Assembly: GCA_050084515.1 (NCBI GenBank)
Contig: CM114272.1
Span: forward strand, 17,174,001-17,238,000
Length of the DNA stretch: 64,000 nucleotides
DNA from: Blasia pusilla
Taxonomy: Eukaryota; Marchantiophyta; Marchantiopsida; Blasiales
Reading direction: 5' to 3'
The translations under genes were made by a program, and so were the position numbers. Below the pieces are notes generated by a model. The model saw only the letters and a list, made by a program, of their open reading frames with translations. It made no database searches and was not told the origin of the DNA. Position 1 is the first letter of the stretch; the number at the start of each line of letters is the position of its first letter. Positions 11,580 to 21,999 of the stretch are shown one piece after another.

Positions 11580-12099
11580 GAGGACTCCGGTAGGTTATAC
11601 CTCACGCACACGTAGGATCGTGCGCCCTACAGTGCCATCTAGCATCGTGGGTGCCGCCTGCTGTAAATACACGTAATCTCCTGGATGGAACCTCCTAATC
11701 CCTGGACGATAACCTCCTCCACGAATGGTCGCGTACCTCAATATACCTCTATGCTGAGCAATAGCTAAGTTCTCAAAGGCCATGGGTATAACTCACGGAA
11801 AACCTCCGCCTCTAAGAACATGCTTGTATCCACACATCCGATCATCAAGATCTAACACCTCCACCATGTCACGTTGAATGGATACAGTCAATCTGGCTCT
11901 CTTCAAAAGAGCAAAAGTACGGTGAAAATGACGCCAAGTATGCTTGCCGACTAAAACGATAACCGATAGCCAACCATGGCAATCGAGGTCCCACTCCTCA
12001 ATCGCCCCCATTGCAAGCCATACTTGCACAATACTTCTTCACCGTCTGTACCACTCTCTTCGCCAACCCATCCGCCTCAGGATGATCTCAAGACGTGGT

Positions 12100-12412
12100 G
12101 TGGTGATCTATCAATGCTTGATCAAACAAGGCCTGAAACTCTCCCTGAACTCGGTACTCCGGTTAGTCAACACTCCGCTGGTGCACTGGTCCAATATTGA
12201 ACCCGAGTAAGTTCAATGTTGAACCCGAGTAAGTTGTAAGCACGCTTTACTCCAAAATGTCCCAACTCCTCATGGGCATGTCGCACTACACGTGCTCGGG
12301 AAGGATGAGGTACCACTCGTATCTTACCATCTCCCCATACCCAAAAATATGAGTCCTCCCACCGAACCTCCCCGGCCCGCAGAGGGGATCCGATCCAGCC
12401 CCTAGCACTCAC
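12100..12412 (-). pseudogene. Integrase remnant with internal deletion
   Basis: The frame at 12167-12412 encodes the zinc-binding start of integrase (VRHAHEELGHFGV) but then jumps at about 12190-12235 to residues that in the other copy come much later (APAE just before the second catalytic motif). Roughly 120 residues, including the second half of the zinc motif and the first catalytic Asp, are missing. A 23-bp tandem duplication (ttgaacccgagtaagtt repeated) sits at the junction. At the second catalytic position the sequence encodes LTN where integrases have an Asp. This integrase cannot be active. Confidence 0.75.
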
Positions 12413-12544
12413 TGGTGCTTGCTATGACGCTTAGTGCGCAAGAACTTCACAAACTCCACGTCATCATGGATACCACGACCATTGTCGCCTCCTCTCTAAC
12501 CTCCGGATCCAAAGACTCATCATCCAACCCCACCACTAGAGTCA

Positions 12545-13010
12545 TCACCTGGCTGACTCCGCCATAGTCAACCAACAAAGATAGGCGATGCATGCCACCC
12601 GGCACCATCTCCTCATCACTCTCTTCGTGCCATCGAGCTCCTCGTCGCCTCTCCGACTGGGACATGGGTTACGACTCAACCCATCCGCATCTTGATTCAG
12701 CCGACTTGGCCTATAAACCACCTCAAACTCATACTCCTCTAGTAAAAGAGCCCACCTAGCAAGCTTTCCCGTAAGCTTGTCGGACTCCATCAACCACTTC
12801 AACGGCTGATGATCGTGATAAGTGTGAAAGGGTTGCCGAATAAATAGCACCAAAATTGTGCCATGGCCCATATCGCAACCAAGCACTCTCCCTTGTAGGA
12901 GCTGACTTTTCTCTCGCAATGTTGTTCGATCGGCATGTAAGCCACAACAAACTCCCTCTCCTCGTCATCTCTCGTGAGTAAGCATTGCTCCTAGACCCAA
13001 CATACTCCAA
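12545..13010 (-). pseudogene. RNase H domain of diverged gypsy
   Basis: The frame at 12545-12919 encodes HDHQPLKWLM, then KLARWALLLEEYEF and DADGLSR, the typical C-terminal half of gypsy RNase H and the linker to integrase. The overlapping frame at 12756-13010 holds the earlier part (MEYVGSRSNAYS), so at least one frameshift lies near 12900. The Asp in HDH is kept here, unlike the other copy, which has Asn. The domain degrades the RNA strand of the RNA-DNA hybrid during reverse transcription. Confidence 0.75.
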
Positions 13011-13366
13011 CCGTATGTAATCGAATGGGCGACCCTAACCGGTCTCTGTAAAATAGCTGAGGATGTCAACCTATCCTTGAGCTCCTGAAATGCTTGCTCC
13101 TGATCATCTCCCCACAACTACACCTGATCAAGTCTCGTCAACAAGGTCAAAGACTTGGCGATCGCACTAAAACCCTTGACATACCGTCGATAGAAGTTTG
13201 CCAGCCCAAGAAATGCTTGGACTCAACTCACATCTGTAGGGCGTGGAATCTGCGCAATAGCCTCTACCTTTGTCTTCTGAACGTCTAACCCACTCAGGTA
13301 TATGGTATGTCCCAAATACTCAATCTGCTCCTAAAAGAATTTGCATTTGCCGGGATGTAACTGAAA

Positions 13367-13930
13367 TCACCTAAATACCTCCTCCAAGTGTTGTTGATGC
13401 TCCTCAACCGTAGAACTGAAGATAAGAATATCATCTATGTAACATCGTACAAAATCCAAGCCACCTAGAATCCTATCCATTACTCTCTGAAACTCTACAG
13501 GCGCGTTCTTCAATCCAAATGGTAAGAACCGCCATTGATATAAGCAAACTCTCCCGAACTGATCTATCCCCCAAAATATTGTCTTCTCCCTATCCTCCAA
13601 CCGATAGGAAGTTGATGATAGCCAACACAAAGATCTAACGTACTGAAGATCTTTGCATGCTCTACCGCATCAAAGATCTCCTCAGGAGTAGGCATGGCAT
13701 CGATCTGACTCGCCGTTGGTTGATATGACGGTAATCTCCACACATCCGCCTATCCGTCCAATTGCCATACATATTCTTCTTAGTTGGCATGACTGCGGGT
13801 AGATGCATACTCCCCATGTGATAACTCCATAAGTCCCGCCTCCAACAAGTCCCCGACTTTGCTCTCAATCAAGGCTCGCTCCATATCAAAATACCAGAGG
13901 GTCGATTTAAAGATCGGCGATCACTAGCCA
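13367..13930 (-). pseudogene. Reverse transcriptase domain of diverged gypsy
   Basis: The frame at 13662-13868 encodes DRRMCGDYRHIN (RT motif 2). After a frame break, 13367-13630 encodes LPFGLKNAPVEFQ and YIDDILIFS, with the two catalytic aspartates at 13430-13435. The active site is intact but the domain is in at least two frames. It copies element RNA into DNA in cytoplasmic particles. The relatives at 61222-62076 are in one frame. Confidence 0.85.
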
Positions 13931-14689
13931 ACTCAATCAGTATCTTGGGACCCTTCATTGCATCCAAGTCTCTCATATCAAGGCAAAACAACGACATGCC
14001 TCTCGAGAAACCTATGAATCGGCCGCCGCTCTCCTCCTATCAACTTGAGACCTATCACAGCTCCCAAATCTCCATTGTGACCTCACTCAAGAGGACTAAA
14101 CATCCCGCTTTAGTTGCTATGTAGCAACCCTAACCACCTCCACAACAACCACTCCACTCTAACCTCCTACACCATGCTCCACATCCAAAAATGAACATGT
14201 GCTACTCGCCGCTTTGCACTCTTTGCTCGAACCATGTCCTAGGAAGTCCATGGGTGCCTATCTCTCCTTGTCTCGCCCCAACCAATGCCTCAGACACACC
14301 CGTGAGGCGGTGCTCCAACTCATGGACGTGACAAAGATGAATGACACTCGATCCATCTCTACTCACCCATACCTAGGTGACTATCTATGTGAGATAGTTG
14401 AGGTCCATCGCCCGCCCAACACCTATCTCCGGATGCCTCGGTCATCCTTGGCACCGTAGAGTACCTGTGAATTTAACCCCATGGCGCGCTCGCGCCATCT
14501 AATGTAGGCTCCTCCAATGCTCCGGTCACCTCATCCCAAATCATGCCTGGCCTCCTCGACAAAAGGCATGGGATGCTAGGAAGCTCACCAACGAGGTAAG
14601 GCTTCCTCAACTCCCCACCCTATTGGCCATCGCCAACGGTGGTCTATCATCCCGCGTCACCACCGAGATCAAAGCCTTGAGCCCAAAAT

Positions 14690-15350
14690 AACATCCACTG
14701 TGAGATGTAGTGCTCTCTGACTCCATCGTATGCTTGACTCAAGTACACTCTTATGGTATCAGGTTCATCCACCATGGTCATAGACGATGGGCACGTGACC
14801 CAACTCTCGCTACATCTAGCAACAAAGCGCAGTCCCAACCAAGACCTCACCGATGCACACTCGTCATCACACGCACGAAAGTGTCTCCCAACAACGGCAC
14901 GTTTCTCCAAAATGTACGTTGGAGAACATGTCCGACTCTCTTGCAAGTGTCATACTACTCACAAGATCTCCCAAACATCCCCGACCTCGGATCCTACAAT
15001 CCAAATCCTCGCCAATCGATGAATGACCGACATGGCCATCGAGCAATCACCAAATGAATGGTGCCAACTCTATCCAAACTCGTGTTCTCACCAAAGAGAT
15101 GTCGGCGGATAGTGTATGCTTTGATATCCTTGTATTGTAGATCTCGACAACAACTCAGGATACCTCTAGACCAATCTCGCACGTGACATAATGATACTCA
15201 TTGCGCACTCTCATCTCTCTCCACATAAAGATATCGATGCACTCGTATGCCCGCTGCAATACATACCTAATGCGGTGCTAATCCCTCCGAAGAGATCTAA
15301 CACCCTAACACCTCTTCTCGATAAAGCCACACAATGGGTGTGGTATCCAA
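14690..15350 (-). pseudogene. C5 cytosine DNA methyltransferase domain of gypsy pol, with motifs I, IV and VI
   Basis: On the minus strand this region, between protease and reverse transcriptase, shows the C5-methyltransferase motifs in order. Motif I is VLDLFGGIST at 15274-15303; motif IV is LVIARWPC with the would-be catalytic Cys codon at 15030-15032, inside the frame at 14994-15182; motif VI is YILE followed by Asn-Val after one extra A near 14898-14910 (frame at 14647-14946 reads EK instead). A later RAHR segment resembles the region before motif VIII. The order and spacing resemble DNMT3/DRM-type or single-domain methyltransferases more than maintenance DNMT1. At least four frame changes are present, so it is dead here. 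The function would be methylation of cytosines, possibly in the element's own cDNA or in the host. Confidence 0.78.
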
Positions 15351-15670
15351 TGGGGTCAACATCTCCAATCTAGGAGCCCGATCGCCACCTAACTCTCGCT
15401 GCTCGGGATAAAGGCATGACTCCACGCTGCAGTGCCTCACGAGGTTGTCGAAGAGGTCTCGCTTAACATGGGAAGAGACACCGCCATGGCATGTCTCTCC
15501 GTGGGTCTATCCGCCATAGGGCATCCTCTCGCATGTGCGTTCCTCCAACAACTCTCCTAGCGCCTAACACTACCGTGGGTGAAAGCCGCCAACGTGATCA
15601 CATACTGTCTTATGATCGACCACCTCGCCCAAAGAAACTACAGAGGTAATTGACTCATGTGGCCATCACC

Positions 15671-16216
15671 TTACAGCCACCCTAGTCGATAAGCAACGGT
15701 CTCCTCCCAAAAGTCAAGGATGAATCCTAGGGGATATAACACTATACTTCCCACCAACACATCGTACGACTCAGCTGGTGTGGTAATCGCACGTGTGCAC
15801 ACCATAGCACTATCCGTCGTGATGCTCGATGAACTCTGACAACTATCTCCTGTCGAGTCATATACTGCGTGGGTGACACGCCCCCAATCGAGGTCTATAT
15901 CTGGAAGGGACAAGGATTAATTTCGGCCTTCAGTAGCCCCAATGCTAAACACGCCACCTTCCCTAACATCAAGGGCTGCGTTCCCAAATCAAGTAGGACG
16001 ATCAGGTGGTATATGTCTCGTGGGACTAACCAAGCAAAATACTCTAGCTCGGTTATCTAGTAACACTACTCTAGGTGTCACCATTGCTCTATGTCCTGGT
16101 CGAGCCTGGAATGATTGTGGAACCCCGGCCCGCCGCCCATCGATCCCCTCCGGTGGGTCAATCTCAACTCCACCTCTTGATGGCTCGGTGCCTCTCGTAG
16201 CACCCGAAGTCATCAT
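15671..16216 (-). pseudogene. Gypsy aspartic protease region, diverged copy
   Basis: The frames at 15989-16216 and 15671-15913 together parallel the protease of 63329-63682. Across a frameshift near 15990 the minus strand reads VLLDLGTQPLMLGKVAC, where the other copy has VLLDSGAQSLMLGKAAC. The catalytic DSG is therefore DLG here. The downstream YDVLVGSIVLYPLGF matches YDVLVGGAVLYPMGF of the other copies. It would cleave Gag-Pol; as written it is defective. Confidence 0.7.
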
Positions 16217-16429
16217 TGCACCGCCTCAACTTGGGCCGCACTCACACATAAATCCCATACTAGCAAAATCCTCACCCGGTCAAAGATAAGAGGTAGAAGC
16301 TAGAGCCACAATAGCCGCCGCGGCTCGTGCCTTCCTCACCGCATCATCGTTATGGCAGTAATCCTCCGCTCCAACGGATCGATGCGTGAGAGAATCGCTT
16401 ACCGGGTGGTGCTCCGCTCCATCTCCCTC

Positions 16430-17660
16430 GGCTAGTGGTGGTCTTCTACCACCACGCCGTGAAGAACTCCCGACCTCCTCCAAGACGCACCGCTCCTAGG
16501 CCCTCGGCCTACCTCGACGTGCTCTCTGGCGAAGGTCAAAACACCTATCCCTAGTGTGACCATATCTATGGCAATAGTCACACTAGTGTTGTGGTGGGGC
16601 CATCCTCTATGGCTCCTAAGAAATCGGAGGTGCTCGTGGTCCTCTCCCATACTGTGGGCAGTCTCTTTGCCTATGGGCCCTCCACACGTCCAACAAGACC
16701 ACATCGGTGCCTCCGGGCAATATATATAGGTACGGGTCGTTACCTCATAGGCTCACGGTACTCGGCTTGCTCTCTGGGCACACCGACCCGCTCCCGTGGT
16801 ACTCGTGCTCGTTGTGGCACCTATGGGGTTACCGTCGCTTGTGGACCCGTCGACTCTAGAGAAAATCCAGCGGTCACTACCTGCTCCTCACTCATGTTGA
16901 GCTCAATACGCCACACAACTCAAAGACCACCTTAAATGTGGGCTTTGCTGTGTGAATCAGCACCGCATCTCGCACTCTCCTCTGTAGTTCTCGATCTAGA
17001 ACCCCATACCAATATTGGACCGACTACGCCGCCTCACTCCATACGTAGCAATGATCAGCCTCCTCATGAGTGTGAATGCTCTCTCAAAATCTCACCCGAT
17101 CGCCGCTGAAAATCAGAGACCTTCAGCTTGTTTTTGCAGACGCTTTGGTAGCTCTTCCCAACCTGCCGGAAGAACTCCACTGTGGGGTGAAGCCGATGGC
17201 CTCTACCACCAAAGGTCTCGCCACATCACCTGCTCTCACCGCTCTCCTCTCCATCTAGTCTCCGGCTAATGGTGTGGGTCTCTCCTCTCACAATCCCATC
17301 ATATGCCTCGCGACCACTAGTGGACACATACCCTGGAGCCCAATACATCCTCCAAGCATCCATCTCTACTGAATATAGTGATTGAAACTCCATGTAGTCA
17401 TCCATCAGAGCACCCTCCAAGTGCTGGAACAATCCCTTCCATGTCGTGAAAGGGTTGAACCGTGTCGGGGTCTATATCTCTTGGAAGTCGCACCACGTGT
17501 CAAACTCTTGGATAAAATCATCTAAGTCAATGGTGCCCACTACACCCGAGAAACGACGCATGCCCCGATGGCCCATGTCATCCATCTCCTTCCAAGTGAT
17601 ACTGCCATTGTTTGTGATCTCGTCACCAGACCCAGTGTCTAGTGATGATAATCTAGCCAT
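16430..17660 (-). pseudogene. Gypsy gag with CCHC zinc knuckle, diverged copy
   Basis: The likely start is the ATG at 17660 (MARLSSLDTG), leading to FDTWCDFQEI, a stop near 17472, then FQHLEGALMDDYMEFQ and MYWAPGYVST at 17226-17432. This is gag capsid-like sequence shared with copy 1. After further frame breaks the minus strand encodes CWTCGG at about 16690 and a canonical knuckle CDYCHRYGHTRDRC at 16541-16582, followed by an Arg-rich tail. It is the RNA-packaging gene of the element, broken by several frameshifts. Confidence 0.72.
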
Positions 17661-19001
17661 GGATGGATGTCAAGGTAGCTCCTCACTCGCAACTCCTTGG
17701 TATCTCACTCCACTACTATTGCTTGCACTACCCCGTTCTTCTGAACCCTGGAAGAACACTGTGATGACAACCCTGTTTCACCCACTCAAGCACTCAAAAT
17801 CACCAAAAATCTCCCACACTCCTCACTAGCTCACCTATGCTTACGTCAATCCTATGATGACACATCCGGCCTCACACGCACTCAACACTCCGGCTCACCA
17901 TGAGCCTCCCAACTAACTCACCTAACCTAGCGACACTCTCGAGTCATACATGCGACCCTCACGTGGCAACCCCAGATATCCACCAACATGCTACACATGA
18001 AAAGAATCTACACTCGTCACCATTGTGCACCCATCTAGCACCAACTACTACCCGCTACCCAACACTCTCAATCACACATGACAAGTGCGGGAAAAGGGAC
18101 TCGAATGAGTAACCTGATCACGCCTCTAACCTACGGCACCGTCAACACGCACTCCTCCATGTGACATGATAACCTCCGGCACAACCATCTCCTCACGCAT
18201 CAAGTCGATCCTCCCCCAACAGATGCGCATAACCCGCTACCATCATGCGATTAACACTCCATCATCAATTTTCCTCAGAAATTGTCACGTTGGCCCAATC
18301 GCTTCGGTCTCACCACGTGGCTCAACATCAACCACGCCCATTGTCCAACTATGTAGGTCACTTACCACGCCGGTATCCTCACCGCTACCACGTTACCTAA
18401 ATGGGGAATGCCTTGGCCCGCACCCTATGGCTCCCTTGGGCCCTAATACGGGGGCAAAGCGCACCCTATGTGCGCCTCCCAACTGCAGGGGAGAGAGGGG
18501 AGGGGAGTAAAGGGAGGGGGTAGGGGCCTCACGCCCCTATGCGCGCCCTCCCCAAAGTGCGGAGGAGAAGGTAAGGACGGCCTCGCCCGCCGCCGCCGCG
18601 CCTGCCTCGCTTTGTTGTGCCGGGCACCGCCCACCTGCTTCACGCTGTCGCTCGATCGCACTGCCCCTCCGTGACCTAAACCTAGCCTTTGCGACCTAAC
18701 CTAGCCGCTTTACTTGACATCCCCGGCGGCCGCAAGACCTAAACCTGCCCTTTTTTCTCTCTCCCGACACCTCACTCGCAGACACCCAACGCCCCACTGC
18801 ACCCTACACTTGGCTCCTATCCCCTTCAATCCACACCAGCAAAATCTGAGAAAAAAATGAAGCGCTTCGCCCACGGCCTTCGAACATAAAAATAACCAAC
18901 ACCCACAACACACACATCTCCAGGGGCTCCCGACCAAGGCAACTTGCTTGCCTACCTACAAACAACGAATTCCCACTAGCCCCCTGACATCTTTCTCATG
19001 T
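17661..19001 (-). other. Gypsy 5' untranslated leader, diverged copy
   Basis: No protein domain is recognisable between gag and the 5' LTR. The stretch 18440-18760 is much richer in G, C and CpG than its surroundings and gives antiparallel Arg/Pro-rich frames that look like composition artefacts. No Met-tRNA primer-binding site is visible next to the LTR. Confidence 0.5.
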
Positions 19002-19475
19002 AAAAATAAAGAGTAGTAAAAATGGCACACCCGGCCTAAAACCCACTCCTCAATCTACATCGGCATATTGAGCCTCGTCCACCCTGTACTATCAAGGAAT
19101 CTGAACGTTAGCACCCTAGTCCTATCTCACACACATACAAGAGAGGTGCTCCAACAGCCCAACATGAGAAAGATGGCTTAGGAAAGCCATCTTCCTCTCT
19201 TATATAGGGTTGGGAAGAGCCAAAAGGCTCTTTCCGTAAAAATAACCATCCCTTGGTAACCTACACAAAGTTACTGGGGCGGGTGACCTAGTCAACAAGT
19301 CATCCGGTTCTGAAAGTCCTCAACATGAAAGTTATCAGAAACAACGTTCCTGATACAATAGACCTATCCTCAACCTCATTCAACACTATGGGATAAAGTT
19401 ACACTCAAGATAGTCCGCTGGCTCGTACGCCCTATCCACGATAGATCTCGGTCTACCGACTACTCAGATGTGACA
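19002..19475 (-). repeat. 5' LTR of diverged gypsy
   Basis: 474-bp match to the body of 10707-11098, beginning aaaaataaagagtag and ending cagatgtgaca. It has the same TATA-like box (complement of cttatata, 19199-19206) and flanking hairpins. It lacks the 139-bp units that flank the 3' copy. Confidence 0.75.
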
Positions 19476-19890
19476 CTAAGGACCAAAATTGTGCTTAAGA
19501 ATAAGCATGGCATTAGCATGTACAAAGAACAATCTTGAAACAAATCTATCCGCATTTATTGCTACTATCTCATAATGAAATTGAGTGTCCCCTCCCTATG
19601 TACTACTAGAGTTGATATTTGTTATGAATCCTTAGGCCCCACTTTTAAGTGCACATCCCTATGTACTAGTAGAATAGCTCTCCAATACGAATCTCTAGCC
19701 CCTATCTGCAAGTGGCTAATGTATAGTACTAGAGTACACTAAACAAAAGGCACACCTTGAGTGTCAAGTGCACTCGAGCATTACACCTCTCAATTGCATG
19801 AAGGTGATACCACAACCTCTTGACGAGTACTACATGCATGCGTGCATCCAAACAGAGATCTTGCATCACAAGCAAACAAATTAGGCATAG

Positions 19891-20295
19891 GATCACAAGA
19901 GAAAGTAAAGGAGAGGTGAGCCTCTTGTGGAAAGGAGGCGGAGAGGAGGGATACCTCACAAGCATGAGAAGCCTAGAATTGCAATTCAAGAGTGCACACC
20001 CCAATATGGTTGTGGTTTAGCACACAAGCCACCCATTGTCTAGACCAATACCACACGCACGTGCTCCACTAGAGACCTTGTAGCACAAGAGAAAGAAAAG
20101 GAGAGGTGAGCCTCTTGTGGAAAGGAGGCGGAAAGGAGGGATACCTCACAAGCATGAGAAGCCCAGAAGTGCAATTCAAGAGTGCACATCCCAATATGGT
20201 TGTGGTTTAGCACATAAGCCACCCATTGTCCAGACCAATACCACACGCACGTGCTCCACTAGAGACCTTGTAACACAAGAGAAAGCAAAGGAGAG
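19891..20295. repeat. 190-bp tandem duplication
   Basis: Two adjacent units of 190 bp (19891-20080 and 20081-20270), nearly identical, are followed by about 25 bases of a third. Each contains gagaggtgagcctcttgtgg and accacacgcacgtgctcc. No coding capacity is recognisable. Confidence 0.9.
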
Positions 20296-21982
20296 GATCA
20301 CAAGGAAAAGCAAAGGAGATGAGCTCCTTATGCATGGCTGTATTCTGAAGATTAGCAGCAATGTAAGAGGAAGTGAATGTTGGGAAGGAGGAGCAAGGAG
20401 AAAGGAGAAGGGAGGGGAAGTAACCAGAGTGGAGAGGGGGGATGGAGGGTACAATCGGCGGCAAGTGGAGGAGAAGGCAATGGAGACATCGCCACTACTA
20501 GATATATTTGATCTATAGCTATAATAGGACCACATCTAGCCGTGGATCTAACAAATCGATTACATTTTTGTCTTTGATCTAACGATGCCAAGAGGAAGCC
20601 TTTAGATGCAAAAAGCGGTCTTGGCTAGGGTTGGCTTGGGGTCACTTTAGGTTAGGGTGGCTTGCATTAGGCATGCTCACATTAGGCTACTGGATTAAGC
20701 AAAGATTAATTAAAATTGGTGGTGGAAGATAAATTTTTGAAAAAGATTAGGTTAGGATGGGGTAAGTGGGAAAAATTACTTATGTGTGGAAAAAAGATAA
20801 TTTATTAAAAATTCATTTTAATATTTTCTGATTTTTTTCTTAACCCCTCTCTTCTCTTACTTTTAGTCTCTTTCCTCACTACAACTCTATATTAAAAAAA
20901 CAACTTTGAACACACAAATTTCTTCCTCCTTCTTTACTTTTTTCCATCCTTTCTTTTCTTTTCTTTTTGGTCGAGAGGTCTCATTTAGCTCATGTTCTTT
21001 TTGTTGTGTTGGGGGGCATGGAGAAATGACCGCTCTCTTCTATCATTAATACACCAATTACATATCAAGGAAAAAGGGGGCATCCATGCATATTGAAGCC
21101 CTCTTTTCCAATGTAAGCACAATGCTTTTTTGCAACATCTTAATAATGTTCCATTATAGTACAACACCTACTATGACACTTTTCTTGTATTTTTGTGCAG
21201 AATTCCTCTTGCTTAAAATCCTATAGATCTATATAATTTCCATAAAGGGGCACATGCTCAAGCTCAAAAAAAGACGTTCAACCCATCATGTAGAAAACTA
21301 GCACAACAAGTGGAAGTACAACATGTTTTATTCATAGATATATCTCCAACGTAAATCCATTCCATCCTAACATGATCATTTAGCACGGCGTATATTCCAA
21401 GATTAGATATAGTTTTTGTTTTTTTATTTCACGTTCTTCAAGACTCCTAATCCTATCCAATCCTATAGATATACATGAGTTTTGAAAGGTTTTATGGCCA
21501 AGCACAAAAATGAAAATGGGGGTTTCATGATGATAAAATGGAAGTTCAATGACAAAATAAGTGGGCCTACCAATGAGAGTACAAGAGACAAAAGAAAAGC
21601 AATTCAAGCTCACCCTATCTCTATTGCAATTATAGAGACCATTCCAAGTATTCCAATTATCAAGCCGCAAAATAATGGAAGTCCATTCATAAGGTTCCAT
21701 TCCAGCACATGTCTTATTTATTTATTTTCTTCATCTTCCCTCTTGACTCTTCATATTTGTGCTTCTTCTAATCTTTATAAACTTACGATCTTATTTCACG
21801 CCTTCGAATAAGAAAAGACTTATGGTAAAAGAAAATCATGATGCTCATCTAAGATTTGGAGAAGATGTTGAGTTATCCAACATCCCACTCCATGCTATTA
21901 TTGGGACTACCACTACTACTAGGCCAATGATTAGTGTGCAAACACACTAGATTTCCAGATACAAAATACTGGAAAACCTATT
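20296..21982. other. No gene recognised
   Basis: Mostly AT-rich sequence with T runs between 20800 and 21000 and short unsupported frames. The frame ending at 21948 (plus) runs up to a copia-type primer site but shows no known domain. Confidence 0.5.
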
Positions 21983-21994
21983 GCTCTGATACCA
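21983..21994 (-). other. Met-tRNA primer-binding site and start of a putative LTR
   Basis: gctctgatacca is the complement of TGGTATCAGAGC, the primer site used by many plant LTR elements. It is directly followed by tgtgagaaaataaaaag, a possible LTR edge with TG. This would be a minus-strand element with its 5' LTR starting at 21995. The far LTR end and internal genes are not identifiable. Confidence 0.5.
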
Positions 21995-21999
21995 TGTGA

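Larger units (their letters stand above)
10568..19475 (-). mobile_element. Ty3/gypsy element with methyltransferase and PHD domains, diverged copy
   Basis: This is an 8.9-kb minus-strand element bounded by LTR-like blocks at 10568-11239 and 19002-19475. Order on the minus strand is gag (17660 to 16430), protease, C5 methyltransferase (15350 to 14690), reverse transcriptase, RNase H, a deleted integrase and an intact PHD finger. It is clearly related to but diverged from the copies at 1714-10323 and 53011-64000, so it represents a second subfamily. Most domains are split by frameshifts; the integrase core has lost its first part. Nothing like a target-site duplication is visible (flanks tagctag and ctaagg). 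Confidence 0.85.

Noticed and set aside
18443-18674. Antiparallel Arg/Pro-rich frames
   Set aside because: Caused by the GC-rich leader; both strands open at once, which indicates composition rather than coding.
20117-20535. Overlapping frames of 133 and 119 codons on opposite strands
   Set aside because: They lie in the 190-bp tandem duplication and purine-rich DNA; composition artefact without domains.
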